Below, piece by piece: positions 11,271-20,361 of a stretch of DNA of 32,496 bases. The position numbers were made by a program, and so were the translations under genes. Within the stretch, counting starts at the first letter, position 1. Every line of letters begins with the position of its first letter. Location of the stretch: NCBI GenBank assembly GCA_015179025.1, contig WHUX01000403.1, positions 1 through 32,496 of the forward strand. Reading direction: 5' to 3'. The notes under the pieces are model-generated. The model did no database searches. It was not told where the DNA came from and saw nothing but the letters and a program-made list of their open reading frames with translations. The stretch comes from Terfezia claveryi. Taxonomy: Eukaryota > Ascomycota > Pezizomycetes > Pezizales > Pezizaceae.

Positions 11271-12435
11271 AAAAACCTAGACCTTATTGCTAATGTAGAA
11301 CTACTCAAATATAAGCAAAGAAATATACAATAATACTAGACAGCAAGAGTAGCCAGGACCAAAGATAGGGCAATTTAGGACTTTCTCAACCAAGATCCCT
11401 CCTGGCACCAGTATTATTACCTCCACTAGGACAGAGAAGTGATCTTAAAAGCTTTCTTTTGCAGTAGTATTGACCTAGAAAACGTATCATAGGGGGATAG
11501 AGATGACACTTTAACCTTCCCAATAATATATGAAGAAATCCTCGACCCTAAGTCTGAAAGCTCTAAGTCACTCGGTATATGAGCAGCCAAAATAGGCACA
11601 ATCCTAGATGAGGGCTGGTGAGTATGCTATACTGATGGTACATGCGGAGGCAATGAGATAGCAAGTGGAGTGCATAGTGAGAATCGTACTAGCAGGTAGA
11701 TAGAAGATTATGGAGGCTTTCTAGGTTGTCAGGCAACCGTTAGTCAGGCAACCATAGCAGATGATAAACTATACGTAATGCTATTAGCTCTAAGAAAGGA
11801 GGACTCCAACATGTTAGCCATTCTATTAAACTCCCAAGCAGCAATCTAGGTAGTCCACAACTTGAGCCTAAGCTCATCCCCGAGGTCCGGCATTAAGAAG
11901 GAAATCAAAGTCCTATTGACAAGCAACACCTATAGGGACATCAGACTTTTGTGGGTAAGAGGACATTTGGGCATAGTAGGCAATGAGAAAGCCAACCAAA
12001 CGGCCAGTTTTGAATCACACCTGGGCACCCTAAGTGGTAAAGCATGCTTAGCTACGGAAGGAGGATTATGCGCAACTTCTAATACTACATGTAGTTCCAC
12101 CAAAACAAGACCAGGCTATGGCTTAAGGAAAACAGAATGGGATCGACATTCCTTCTCAGCATACACTTAGTTACATACAAACCGAGGCCTATAGAAAAGC
12201 TGGCTCTACCATGTCAAAAAGGCAGAATTATCAGTATGCAGTTGCAGTCACCCATCGGAAACAGGAGAGCACCTTATATTCGCCTGTCCACACTTCACCC
12301 GCATCAAGAACTCGCTCCTAGGTGACAAGAGCAGCTAGGAGGAGCTAGACAAACTAGAATGGAGGAAAGAGGGGGAGGAGATGTATGAGGCTACCGAGGC
12401 ATACTTTAAGTTTCTATATAGTGCACTTACTTAGT
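11270..12435 (+). pseudogene. Tad1-like LINE ORF2 3' part (RNase H and zinc-finger tail), copy 1
   Basis: From about 11275 the translation follows the end of a LINE polyprotein: CYTDGTCGGNEIASGVHSEN (type I RNase H first Asp), LLNSQAAI (DSQ motif altered), DIRLLWVRGHLGIVGNEKAN (RNase H C-terminal block), GYGLRKTEWDRHSFSAYT, a Cys/His segment (CSCSHPSETGEHLIFACPHF) and the end EELDKLEWRKEGEEMYEATE. In-frame stops and frameshifts are frequent. The second copy at 23237-24067 is better preserved and aligns throughout. Confidence 0.8.
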
Positions 12436-12800
12436 GCCATCTATCACAGATTTCTTACTCCCCAGTTCAAGGGGGTTATTTATGAATCCCCTGTTGTCTA
12501 ATTCACTACCATCTTCATAAATTCAGTCCATCTTCTTTTTCCCTAGTCCTTATTTAAACCAACATAGTTTGTATCTTTTTCGCAGTCCAGTCCTTCAGTT
12601 CTTAGAAGGTAGGAGGCTCAGTCAGGTCCACGGGCCATCGGCTAGTCTGTTAATGACAGTATGGGGCCTCCTCTCCTTACTTGTATTTAATTTGCATAGG
12701 GTTGGCAAATTAACTTGCCTCTCCCTTCAATCCACCCGAGTTTCTGGGTGGCTCCTCATGGCCCCCCTAACGGGGCCACATAGGTATTTTTCTTTTTTTT
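12435..12800 (+). mobile_element. LINE copy 1 3' untranslated region and tail
   Basis: The 3' region matches that of LINE copy 2 (24068-24440): GGCTCAGTCAGG, CCATCGGCTAGTC, GTTAATGACAGTAT, TTAACTTGCCT and then the shared terminal block GTGGCTCCTCATGGCCCCCC. That block can form a GGCCCC...GGGGCC hairpin just before the A/T-rich tail. The 80-residue frame at 12569-12811 lies in this untranslated tail and is not a gene. Confidence 0.75.
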
Positions 12801-12992
12801 TAAATACTTAGTACTCCTATTCAACCCCATTAGGGGAGTTATAAGGAGCCATGCGGAAACTCAGTGGATTCAAGAGGGAGACAAGTTAATCTACTAACCC
12901 AACGCAAACTGAATGACTAGATATACAAATTGAGAGGAGGTCCTATACTGTCATTAACAGACTAGCCGATGGTCTATGGAAGGGCCGCATAG
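12800..12992 (-). mobile_element. Inverted copy of the LINE 3' tail
   Basis: Reverse-complemented, this interval repeats the LINE tail: CATCGGCTAGTCTGTTAATG ... TTAACTTGTCTCCCTC ... AGTACTAAGTATTT. It directly abuts the plus-strand tail of copy 1, giving a ~190-bp tail-to-tail inverted pair. Confidence 0.7.
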
Positions 12993-13003
12993 ATAGTAAC
13001 TAG

Positions 13004-13040
<37 letters not shown>
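12985..13040 (+). mobile_element. LINE tail end with long poly(A)
   Basis: GGGCCGCATAGATAGTAACT followed by AGTTTTT and then more than 30 A residues matches the very 3' end of LINE copy 2 (GGGCCGCATAGGAGTAATAA then GTTTTTTTTAA and A residues). It is separated from a LINE body by the inverted tail. Confidence 0.6.
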
Positions 13041-13043
<3 letters not shown>

Positions 13044-13165
13044 CAACATATATACTTACAAGAGCAGGTTGTAGATGGACTGGTCTGCCCAGTCTGACCA
13101 GTCCACCCAGTCCGACCAGGCTGGCCCAGTCCAACTGCCACCTAGTCTGACTGGCCTAACTAAAC
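13041..13165 (+). repeat. Fragment related to the 25355-25520 GC-rich sequence
   Basis: GCCAACATATATACTTACAA then GAGCAGGTTGTAGATGGACT then GGTCTGCCCAGTCTGACCAG closely matches 25360-25430. Here the 18-base unit is present in only two to three diverged copies. It is likely an end fragment of the same hAT-like family. Confidence 0.6.
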
Positions 13166-13338
13166 CGAAAGACTGAAGACTATTGTATGAGTAGTTACTA
13201 TATAATAGCACAGAGTACTGTAAATAGATATCATGATTTTTGGAACCTAATCAGTCTAGTAAATAGAATATGAAAAATACAACTCTGCACTTCTCTCAAG
13301 CCCATTTGATATCCCTTCAATAACTTTATACCTTTTGT

Positions 13339-13411
13339 CGAGTGCTCCACATGCCTCACTAATGGGGCTGCATAGGAGTAATAAGTATTTAAAAATAAAA
13401 AAAAAAAAACA
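13339..13411 (+). mobile_element. 73-bp 5'-truncated LINE tail
   Basis: Only the terminal block (CTAATGGGGCTGCATAGGAG, then TAATAAG and A-rich DNA) is present. It is flanked by TTTTGT at 13333-13338 and 13412-13417, extending imperfectly to eight bases (CCTTTTGT and CATTTTGT), consistent with a target duplication. Confidence 0.6.
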
Positions 13412-13769
13412 TTTTGTTGCCGCTTTCAATGATATCCTCCTTATACGTTATATTGTAGTATTTCAAACCTTACGAATTGGTTGTAGTATTGTAGAAATTA
13501 TACTGCTGTCGCCATGGCATTGCAATCCTTTGACCTATTTTTAATTAGCACTAGTTTTCCCTTGCCAAGGTGCTTTGTATATACCATTAGCAGCCTAAAA
13601 ATGATCAATCACTGAGAAGCGACCACTGTCTAAAACATGCAGCTTGACTGGCCTCGTTAGCCTCTCCGCAGCCCCAATACTCCCTCTGTAACAGTATAAT
13701 AGTCTTAAATAATATCAATTAAATTGCCAGGTCTCAGGCAATGCTAACAATACCCTCCGATCACAAGCA
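13412..13769. other. No gene seen; left flank of the pogo-type element
   Basis: No recognisable frame. The terminal repeat of the pogo-type element probably lies here, but no convincing pair with 16930-17170 was found. Confidence 0.35.
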
Positions 13770-15216
13770 TGCCAAAATATATAAAGCAACAGCTGCAGGA
13801 AGCGATCAAGCATGCAAAACGAGAGCCAGATGCCCCTATGCTACAGATTGTAGATTTATATAGGGTAGACTAGTAGACATTATGCCGGAGGGTAATAGAG
13901 ATACAGTAGGAGTGGTCTATAGCCTATCGGGACCAGCAACTGTTCTCTACAGGTGATGAGAAAGCAATTGCTGGCTATGCTAGAATCATGGCAGATGCGG
14001 GATTTCCGCTTAGACTGGAGCTTTTATGGCAAATGGCACAAGAAATTGTTAATAAGAGGCAAATACTCTAGAAATGTCCTTATATGCACTCTCTGCCGGC
14101 AGCCCTTCCACTAGCAACCCTTCTGCCTCTAGCAACCCTTCTGCCTCTTCAAATACCTCTATTCATATCGTTGGTATCCGAGTCCACTGAGTAGATAGAT
14201 TTCTCGGTCACAATCTAGGCTTCAAAAAGGTCTATATTCGCTACCAGGAAAGGGTAAGAGCAGTAGCAACTAATGATATAGAACTACAAGTTGATTTCCT
14301 ACGAAAGTTAGCAAATTTTATATGATGGAAGAATATAGCTTAGAATGATATCTAGAATTATAATAAGAAAGAAATTATAATGGGAAGAAATAGTAGGTGC
14401 ACAATAGCTATTGTATGAGTTAGGGGTAGAAGTACAGCAATAACTGAGGGGTCTCGAGAGTTTTGCAGTATATTAGAGACTGTAAATGCTAGTGGAGAGG
14501 TTATCCCACTATTTATTGTCTAGCAAGGAAAAACTCATCGAGAATCCTATTATTGAGAGGGAGGGGTGGAACACGAAGTAATATTTGCTGTATCTTTAAG
14601 TGGGTATATGGATGATGAGCTTAAGCTTGAATACATACATCAATACTTTGAGCCTTATACTCACTAGGGTGTTGGGGGGAGGGCTTGTGAGTATGATAGT
14701 GATCCACTACCATGATGTCTAATTGTGGATGGTCATTCTTCTCATGTAGTATGAAGAGTAGTTAAATACGCTCTTGATCATGATATCCATATGATCTGTC
14801 TTCTATCCAAATCTACACACCTTCTTCAACCTCTCGATATTGGCTGCTTCTCTCTATTGCAGTGTGTCTATGAGTGCCACCTCAGTACATGGCTCCACTG
14901 CAATCCTTTATTAGGAATATTAAAGCTTGAGTTTCTTAATATTCTCTAGCAAACTCGGAAGGAGCTTTTTACTAATAAGATTATCCGGAGTGCATGGAGA
15001 GTATCCTATTGCTGGCCTATTGATCACTCTCTCCTACCTTCTCAGCTACCAGCTACTACTTTTTCTGTTGCAAGTGCTATTATAGCTGCAGATGCAGGGG
15101 TTCTAGCTGTAGGGACAGGGGTTCCGGCTGCAGGGATAGGGGTGTTAGCTGCAGGCTTAAATACTCCTACTCAGCTTTGTCAGCTTTCTCAAACACTTAT
15201 AGAGCAGGCACTAGGT

Positions 15217-15310
15217 CTGGGCACGAGATGAGACGTCTCGAGACTTATGAGACGAGACATCTCGAGACACTTTGGCAAAAGTCTCGAGACAGTCTTGAGA
15301 CTTTTCGTCA
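15217..15310. promoter_or_regulatory. Left subterminal GTCTCGAGAC palindrome cluster
   Basis: Within 95 bases of the left end the words GACGTCTCGAGAC, ACATCTCGAGAC, AAGTCTCGAGAC and CAGTCTTGAGAC occur. They repeat in the right end (16150-16272). Dense subterminal motifs are usual transposase-binding regions in hAT elements; binding here is inferred. Confidence 0.5.
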
Positions 15311-15549
15311 GTGGTGGCGAAAGTTTTTTAGTGGCTGCAAACATATTTTTATATTGGTTGCAACCAGTGCTGTAACCAGTGTTACGATATACAATTGGTT
15401 GGTTGGCACAACACCTTCATATCTTAATGTTATTTAGTACTAAAGGTAGTCTAGCGAACTAAAGGTAGTCTGGTGAAGATATCTATTCCTTCTCCTCGTT
15501 CTCCACCTTCTCTGCTTATTTCCTACACATTTCTCTCCCATGGCTAAAA

Positions 15550-16101
15550 TTGTCAACTTCATTGCTAACAATGAGCCAAATCTCTGTATTGGCTGCTCGT
15601 ACACCAGATGAATATATTACGGCTTTGGCAGGGCGCTATGCTACGCTGCAAGACTCATGTACTATTAGCAGAACTGTATGCTCATGGAAATTCAGCAGTT
15701 ATGTATATACCCAAAAGATGTTAATTCGGAAGACATTGGAACATGATGAAAGTAAGCATATTATCTACTATACGCACTGCACAAGAGGGGAGTGGACTGT
15801 AGAAGCAAAATCTACTACTTCTAGTTTACAGCTACAACATCTCCAACAGTGACATCCTTTGCTCCCAACCAGTCAAAAAGAAGAAATACAATGACTGGAA
15901 CAGCTAGCGAAATCTTCAGGTACTACAACAACTGAGCAGACTCCATTCAGTGTTATGGCACAAGGGAAAACAGCAAGTACAAGAAAACAAGCGGACCGAT
16001 TTCATAAGTTTACACCGCTAGACAAGATTTTAGAGCGAGGGTTGGTAGAAGAGGGAATGGAAGGGGATCTGGAAATCGAAAGTGAAGATGATGATGATTA
16101 G
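15550..16101 (+). pseudogene. Unrecognised ORF carried by the hAT-like element
   Basis: The frame runs MSQISVLAARTPDEYITALA ... and continues past two TGA codons (15850 and about 15889, each possibly a former CGA) to EQLAKSSGTTTTEQTPFSVM, KQADRFHKFTPLDKILERGL and an acidic end ESEDDDD followed by TAG. Ignoring those stops it would be about 183 residues. I do not recognise a domain, and there is no hAT dimerisation motif. It could be the 3' part of a transposase or an accessory protein. Confidence 0.45.
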
Positions 16102-16149
16102 GTAGCTAGCTCATGAGTTCGAATACAATTATCTTAGGTGCATTGGCAA

Positions 16150-16280
16150 AAGTCTCGAGACTTACGAGACTGTCTCGAGACCCTTTGGCCAGAGTCTCGA
16201 GACGTCTTGAGACTTGCCTAGTAAATGACGAGACGTCTCGAGACTAGGCGCTGTCTCGTCTCGAGACGTCTTGTGCCCAG
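16150..16280. promoter_or_regulatory. Right subterminal GTCTCGAGAC palindrome cluster
   Basis: At least six exact or one-mismatch copies of GTCTCGAGAC occur, including GACGAGACGTCTCGAGAC, in the last 130 bases of the element, mirroring the left end. Confidence 0.5.
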
Positions 16281-16929
16281 GCGTAGCAGGTATGGCAGTA
16301 GCTCAAGAATGATGATGATCTTAAGAATATGGTATATAAGGTTATTGACTTCACAGCATAGAAGGTCACTAAGTATAGAGATATTGCACCTCATATAGAA
16401 ATCCTCAATAAGTTTTGAGATGGAAAGATACATAAAACAAAAAAGAGATCTAGACATTTTGGAAAAGCTTGTGTACTAACCTATAAATATGTTAATGAAG
16501 GGATTAAGAAGCTTACAGATATAGAGGCAGTAAAGGCTGAAAGGCAGCGGATTCTAGAAGAAAAGAAGAAGGTTGCAGAGGAAAACAGGGTAGCTAAAGA
16601 AGCACTTGACAAGTAGTGGAGGCATAATTTACAGCAATATCAAGAGGTTGAGTTACCAGCATGGTAGGCAGAATGTGTAAAGATTAACCAGGCTTGGGCA
16701 GCCTTAAAGGCTACTACAAATGGAAGGTCAAAGTGTATTGGTAAAAAACCTTTCTATTCTCTTCGACCAAAATGACCGCTCAAACCTAAAGGGGGGTCTA
16801 TTGCTAGTAGTGATCTCATGATAATAGCAGAGGATATATTAAAGGAGGAGGCAAATAGTAAGATTGAAGGAGAAGGTGAAGAAGGTAAAGATGAAGAAGA
16901 TTTGGTGAATTCAATATGAACTCTTGATA

Positions 16930-17465
16930 TTGCTTATTTTGCAGAGGTTAGTGCTCTTATTTATTGGCTTCCCGTTTTACTATTTGGCAACTGTTACTAG
17001 CTATATTTATCTAACATTAATATATAGATATATGGATAGGACTTCTAACTAGTTGTGAGCTTATTGGTAGAATATTTCATATACAAGCAAAGGTAGAGGG
17101 GGGTAGGGGAGGTTATGGAGGAATTTTTACTGGCGAGAGGCCTCTTGAGTACTGAGCTGGTTTTAATGGAATACGAATGTAACCATGTTGTAGAGTTTAG
17201 TCACTTCCATAGATATGTATTTAGCTAGTTTATAGTCCTCTCTCGGTGTTGTTTGGTATATTACGTTTTGTCTGTCGCAGGGGGGCCTACAGGGGTGGTC
17301 GCTTCTCAGTCATTGGTCGTTTCTAGGGCGCCAAGGGTAATTGAAATTAGGAACACCACTACTAACTCTTGGTTTTTGTCCCATTTGACTTCAGATTCTT
17401 GGCACTACCCCAACATCACGCGATCGGTCGCAACGACGTGAGATTCCCAACCTTCCAGCTTTGAG
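16930..17465 (+). other. Upstream region of the intact gene
   Basis: Between the end of the pogo remnant and the ATG at 17466 there is no recognisable gene. Base composition shifts from AT-rich to balanced around 17260-17300. The frame 17253-17441 ends at an in-frame TGA (17439-17441) upstream of the gene start and is best read as leader sequence. No clear TATA element was identified. Confidence 0.4.
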
Positions 17466-19792
17466 ATGAACATGCGGACCCGAGCTCAAACGAGATTCAA
17501 TCGTGGAAACACCCCTTTGCCTGCCCCCTTGGCACAGGCCCGGCCTGCAGGTCCGCCGACGGCGAAACCCCGTCCTGATGCTACTTCCGCGCCCAAATGT
17601 AGAACTACCACGCGCTCCGCTCGAAAACGCAAGGCACAAGCGGACAAAATTCCCCCTCTCATCATAGAATATCTCAACTCCGTACATCCTACGCAGTGGT
17701 CCTTTGACGATGCAAAGGCTTATATGAAAGTGGAGGGGCTCGGTACTAAAATTAAATGGGAACTTAAGGCGAAATTGGAGGAAATTGTGAATTCTTCGAA
17801 TGACGGGGAAAGGTGTCAGGCTGCAATTCGGGTATTGCAGAAGCTGAATTCGCATCGGGTTGGTATGATTTTTTTTTCTGGGTGGCTCTTGCTGTTGAGA
17901 AATATAGCGAGGATCTGCTCCCGTGCGAATGGAAGCTGTTTACTGACATTTAGTAAGCTTCAACTGCAAGTTCCAATTGCGGGTTTGACTTCTCGTTGTT
18001 GAAAAATATAGCGAGAATTAATGTGCTTCCGTGTGAACGGAAACTGCTTGCTGATCTTCAGTAAGCTTCAACCGCAAGGTCCAATTGCGGGTGTGACTTC
18101 TTGTTGTTGAAAAATATAGCGAGAATCACAGTGCTTCCGGGTGAACGGAAGCTGCTTGCTGATATTCAGTTAGCTTTAACCGCAAGGTCTAATTGCGGGT
18201 GTGACTTCTTGTTGTTGAAAAATATAGCGAGAATCACAGTGCTTTCAAGTGAACGGAAGCTGCTTGCTGATATTCAGTAAGCTTCAACCGCAAGTTTCAA
18301 TTGCGGGTTTGACTCCTGTTGTTGCAAAATATAACGAGAGTTTCTTGTTTTCCAGAGATTAATCATCTGACTCAGCCCTGTCGCTGACACTTTTGTCCTT
18401 AGGCATTCTCAACTCCAGCAGCAACTTTTCGAGTTAATTCTGGAACATCTTCGACAATAATATACGCCCCAGGCAGCTCAGGTACTATAATCAATGGGTA
18501 CGTTGGCCCAATCTCTATGAGGCTATCTCCTCGCGTCGCTTCTTGTTCATTCATTTGTTCTTAGTACTATACCTCCTTCCACAACTGTGGCGTCCACCAC
18601 ATACATAGGAGATACACAGAATGATTCTATAGGCCTCCAGGGATCTCCTGCTTACTCGGATTCATCAAACCCGAAATATGGTCCTTCCGATGTTACATCA
18701 TTTGTGAGCATATACTCTACCCTTCGAACCAGATTCGAATTACATACACATAAACGGAGTACCTCGTTAGAGGAGTTGTTGTTCAATTATATACGCAATA
18801 AACCTACAGAAAACGATGATATACTTCTCCAAGCCGGCTTTTTGGATCTAGCTAAAGAACCGCGACTAGTTTCCTCTGAGGAACTGAGCATTATTAAATC
18901 CGTTTTACATACACAATTAAACGACAACCCCGACCACGACATTATCGCCTGCATCAAGATCTGTTTCCGGAATTGCCAAACCTTCGAAAATTTTGCTCGT
19001 GCACGCGATAAATTCATGTGTGCAAATTGCAAATATACACCTCTCTTCGAACAAGCTAGTTCTGCCGTCTTATATACGTAAGAACAGTCATCCCTCTAGC
19101 TCTTTCCACTCTTGTTTAAGATTCAGTCATCTAGGGTCCATCTTCTCCAAAATGATGTATCACTTCCTTACCCGCCACTGGAAGGAAACTTTGATATTAT
19201 CTGGGGACAGGTAATTGATCGTGCCTTTATATCCCACCATGGCATTCTTTATCGAAAAGAAAAAGCCTCCTCACTTTCACCATATAAATTCGACGGACTG
19301 TATCTCAGTGAAGGCAGTATCATTCCACAAGAATGGCTTGTTCTAGAAGTAAGCCGCTCTAGCAATCAAGGCACAAAACAAATCAACGATCGCCAGAAGC
19401 TCCTTCAACATTGTCTTCGGATCCTGAATCATCGAAGGAGTTATTTAAGTTCTCAGACGAATTTACAGGGGGTAGAGTTGATGATTTCTTTAAGGAAGTT
19501 TCCAGTGTGGGGGATACTTTGTCAAGGATTTGCAATTGAGATTGTGAAATTGGGGTGGGTGACGAGAGGGGTTGGGTTGGTGAGCACATTTGTTAGTAAA
19601 TATCCAACGCATATTGCGAAAGTGCAGAATTTGTATAGGATTTTGGAGCAGGTCCATATGGTGGTGGTATAGCTTACAACATGATCATCATACAAGTTTT
19701 TTCATGGCTAACGTGTTTGATTTTCGCAGGGGTTGATTCAAACTGCCGTTACTGCTTGGGACGAGCTTCATGAGTCTATGGAAGGGAACTAG
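17466..19792 (+). CDS. Five-exon gene for an uncharacterised fungal protein, possible PD-(D/E)XK-like fold
   Basis: Proposed exons are 17466-17858, 18403-18497, 18565-19077, 19135-19651 and 19730-19792. They total 1,581 nt (527 codons, stop TAG at 19790) and all four junctions keep frame. Introns: GTTGGT...TTAG (544 nt), GTACGT...TTAG (67), GTAAGA...CTAG (57), GTCCAT...GCAG (78). The 526-residue protein starts with an Ala/Pro/Arg-rich region with a basic RSARKRK (50-56) that could be a nuclear signal. A Ser/Thr-rich linker follows, with exon 3 and 4 forming the conserved-looking part: PYPPLEGNFDIIWGQVIDRAF (about 346-365), YRKEKASSLSPYKFDGLYL (to 391) and EWLVLEVSRSSNQGTKQIND. The order K-x-D-G then E-x-(S) about 17 residues later recalls, from memory, uncharacterised fungal families with a restriction-nuclease-like core; here the usual third Lys is Ser407, so activity is doubtful. 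The start is placed after an in-frame TGA at 17439. An in-frame 48-nt segment, GTAAGC...CCAG (19349-19396), could be an optional intron. No RIP-like stops, unlike all neighbours. Confidence 0.7.
17859..18402 (+). other. Intron 1, 544 nt, minisatellite-bearing
   Basis: This intron is far longer than the other three (57-78 nt). The donor GTTGGT gives phase 0 with the acceptor CCTTAG at 18402. The alternative donor GTATGA at 17863 would need an acceptor that leads into stops. The extra length is almost entirely the ~107-bp repeat array. Confidence 0.6.
17880..18345 (+). repeat. ~107-bp tandem repeat with paired hairpins, 4-5 copies
   Basis: The motif GTTGAAAAATATAGCGAGAA or a near copy starts at 17894, 17998, 18106, 18214 and 18321, giving spacings of 104, 108, 108 and 107. 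Each unit contains two inverted pairs: TTCCG...CGGAA around a six-base loop, and CCGCAA...TTGCGG around about seven bases. Copies 2-4 are nearly identical, suggesting recent amplification. Confidence 0.85.
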
Positions 19793-19802
19793 AAGGATAG
19801 TA

Positions 19803-20264
19803 ATGGTATATTTGTTAGATGCAGAAAGTAGCGTATCTATACCTTTTCCTCTTTGCTTCGATCTTCTGTTTCCGCTCTGGAGAATCCGTGGAGGTTTCAT
19901 ATGACATAATTTACCGTGACGTGTCCCCATTACAGAACCAATCACAGCGTTCTTTTTTCCCGACGGCTCGCCAGTGTTTACAGATCCGCATTATTCTCTC
20001 TTCCGTGAGAGAATGCAGGGGATTACCCAGGATTTGTTTGGCAGTAAGATATGGAGGGTATGAGGGCTTAAATTATCAGGAATTCTTTGTTCCACTTGGT
20101 ACTTGCGGTCATAGAATGACTGGCCCGTAAGGGTGGCCCTAACCGGTGTGGGGGGTGGTTTGCAAATGAGGTATTCCATATGTAGCCTAACCAAACGAAT
20201 GTCCATTCAGGTGCCCAGTAGCTTACAGAATGCGTATCGGAGAGACATGTATTTCAGCAAGTGA
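19803..20264 (+). CDS. Possible small spliced ORF, 88 residues, unknown
   Basis: An ATG at 19803, 10 bases after the upstream stop, opens MVYLLDAESSVSIPFPLCFD. Removing 19894-19935 (GTTTCA...ACAG, 42 nt) and 20058-20210 (GTATGA...TCAG, 153 nt) gives a continuous 267-nt frame with EPITAFFFPDGSPVFTDPHY, SLFRERMQGITQDLFGSKIW and the end VPSSLQNAYRRDMYFSK. The middle exon reads like real coding sequence, and both junctions keep frame. I do not recognise the protein. The first intron is unusually short and the spacing to the upstream stop is tight, so this may instead be the remnant of a longer gene, an alternative 3' end of the upstream gene, or chance. Confidence 0.3.
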
Positions 20265-20361
20265 ATCTGTAATATTGTTATATACAAATGTTGTCATTTA
20301 CGCCCAACTAAGTACTTATGCTACTCCTCGTAACTCCCCTATGACTGGTTACTACGAGGGG

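Larger units (their letters stand above)
15212..16285 (+). mobile_element. 1,074-bp hAT-like element inside the pogo transposase
   Basis: The ends are TAGGTCTGGGCACGAG and, reverse-complemented, TACGCCTGGGCACAAG. The flanking 8-mers GCAGGCAC (15204-15211) and GCAGGTAT (16286-16293) differ only by two C/T changes, fitting an 8-bp hAT target duplication. Removing the element and one 8-mer joins LIEQA to RQ*LKNDDDL in a single pogo frame. Both ends carry many copies of the 10-bp palindrome GTCTCGAGAC and near copies, plausible transposase-binding sites. It encodes one degraded ORF and no recognisable transposase. Confidence 0.8.
13770..16930 (+). pseudogene. Pogo/Fot1-type (Tc1-mariner) transposase remnant, split by an insertion
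   Basis: The start MPKYIKQQLQEAIKHAKREP is an HTH-like N terminus. A CENP-B-type HTH follows (TGDEKAIAGYARIMADAGFP), then a DDE_1 endonuclease: FKKVYIRYQERVRAVATNDI, the sequence NYNKKEIIMG where a first catalytic Asp is expected, IVDGHSSHV at 14727 (second Asp kept) and STHLLQPLDIGCF at about 14815-14850. After the inserted element the frame resumes with LKNDDDLKNMVYKVIDF and a Lys/Glu-rich coiled-coil tail (AERQRILEEKKKVAEENRVA), ending near EGEEGKDEEDL. Internal stops and the changed first Asp make it inactive. Coding is otherwise easy to follow, so this copy is younger than the Plavaka and Gypsy remnants or decayed less. Confidence 0.8.

Noticed and set aside
13680..17110. Terminal inverted repeats of the pogo-type element (CCCTCTGTAACAG on the left, CCCCTCTACC reverse-complemented on the right)
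   Set aside because: Only about seven matching bases and no clear TA duplication; too weak to set ends.
17391..17855. 154-residue minus-strand frame over exon 1
   Set aside because: It is antisense to the spliced gene; the plus-strand exon joins in phase with four others, while this frame has no partner exons.
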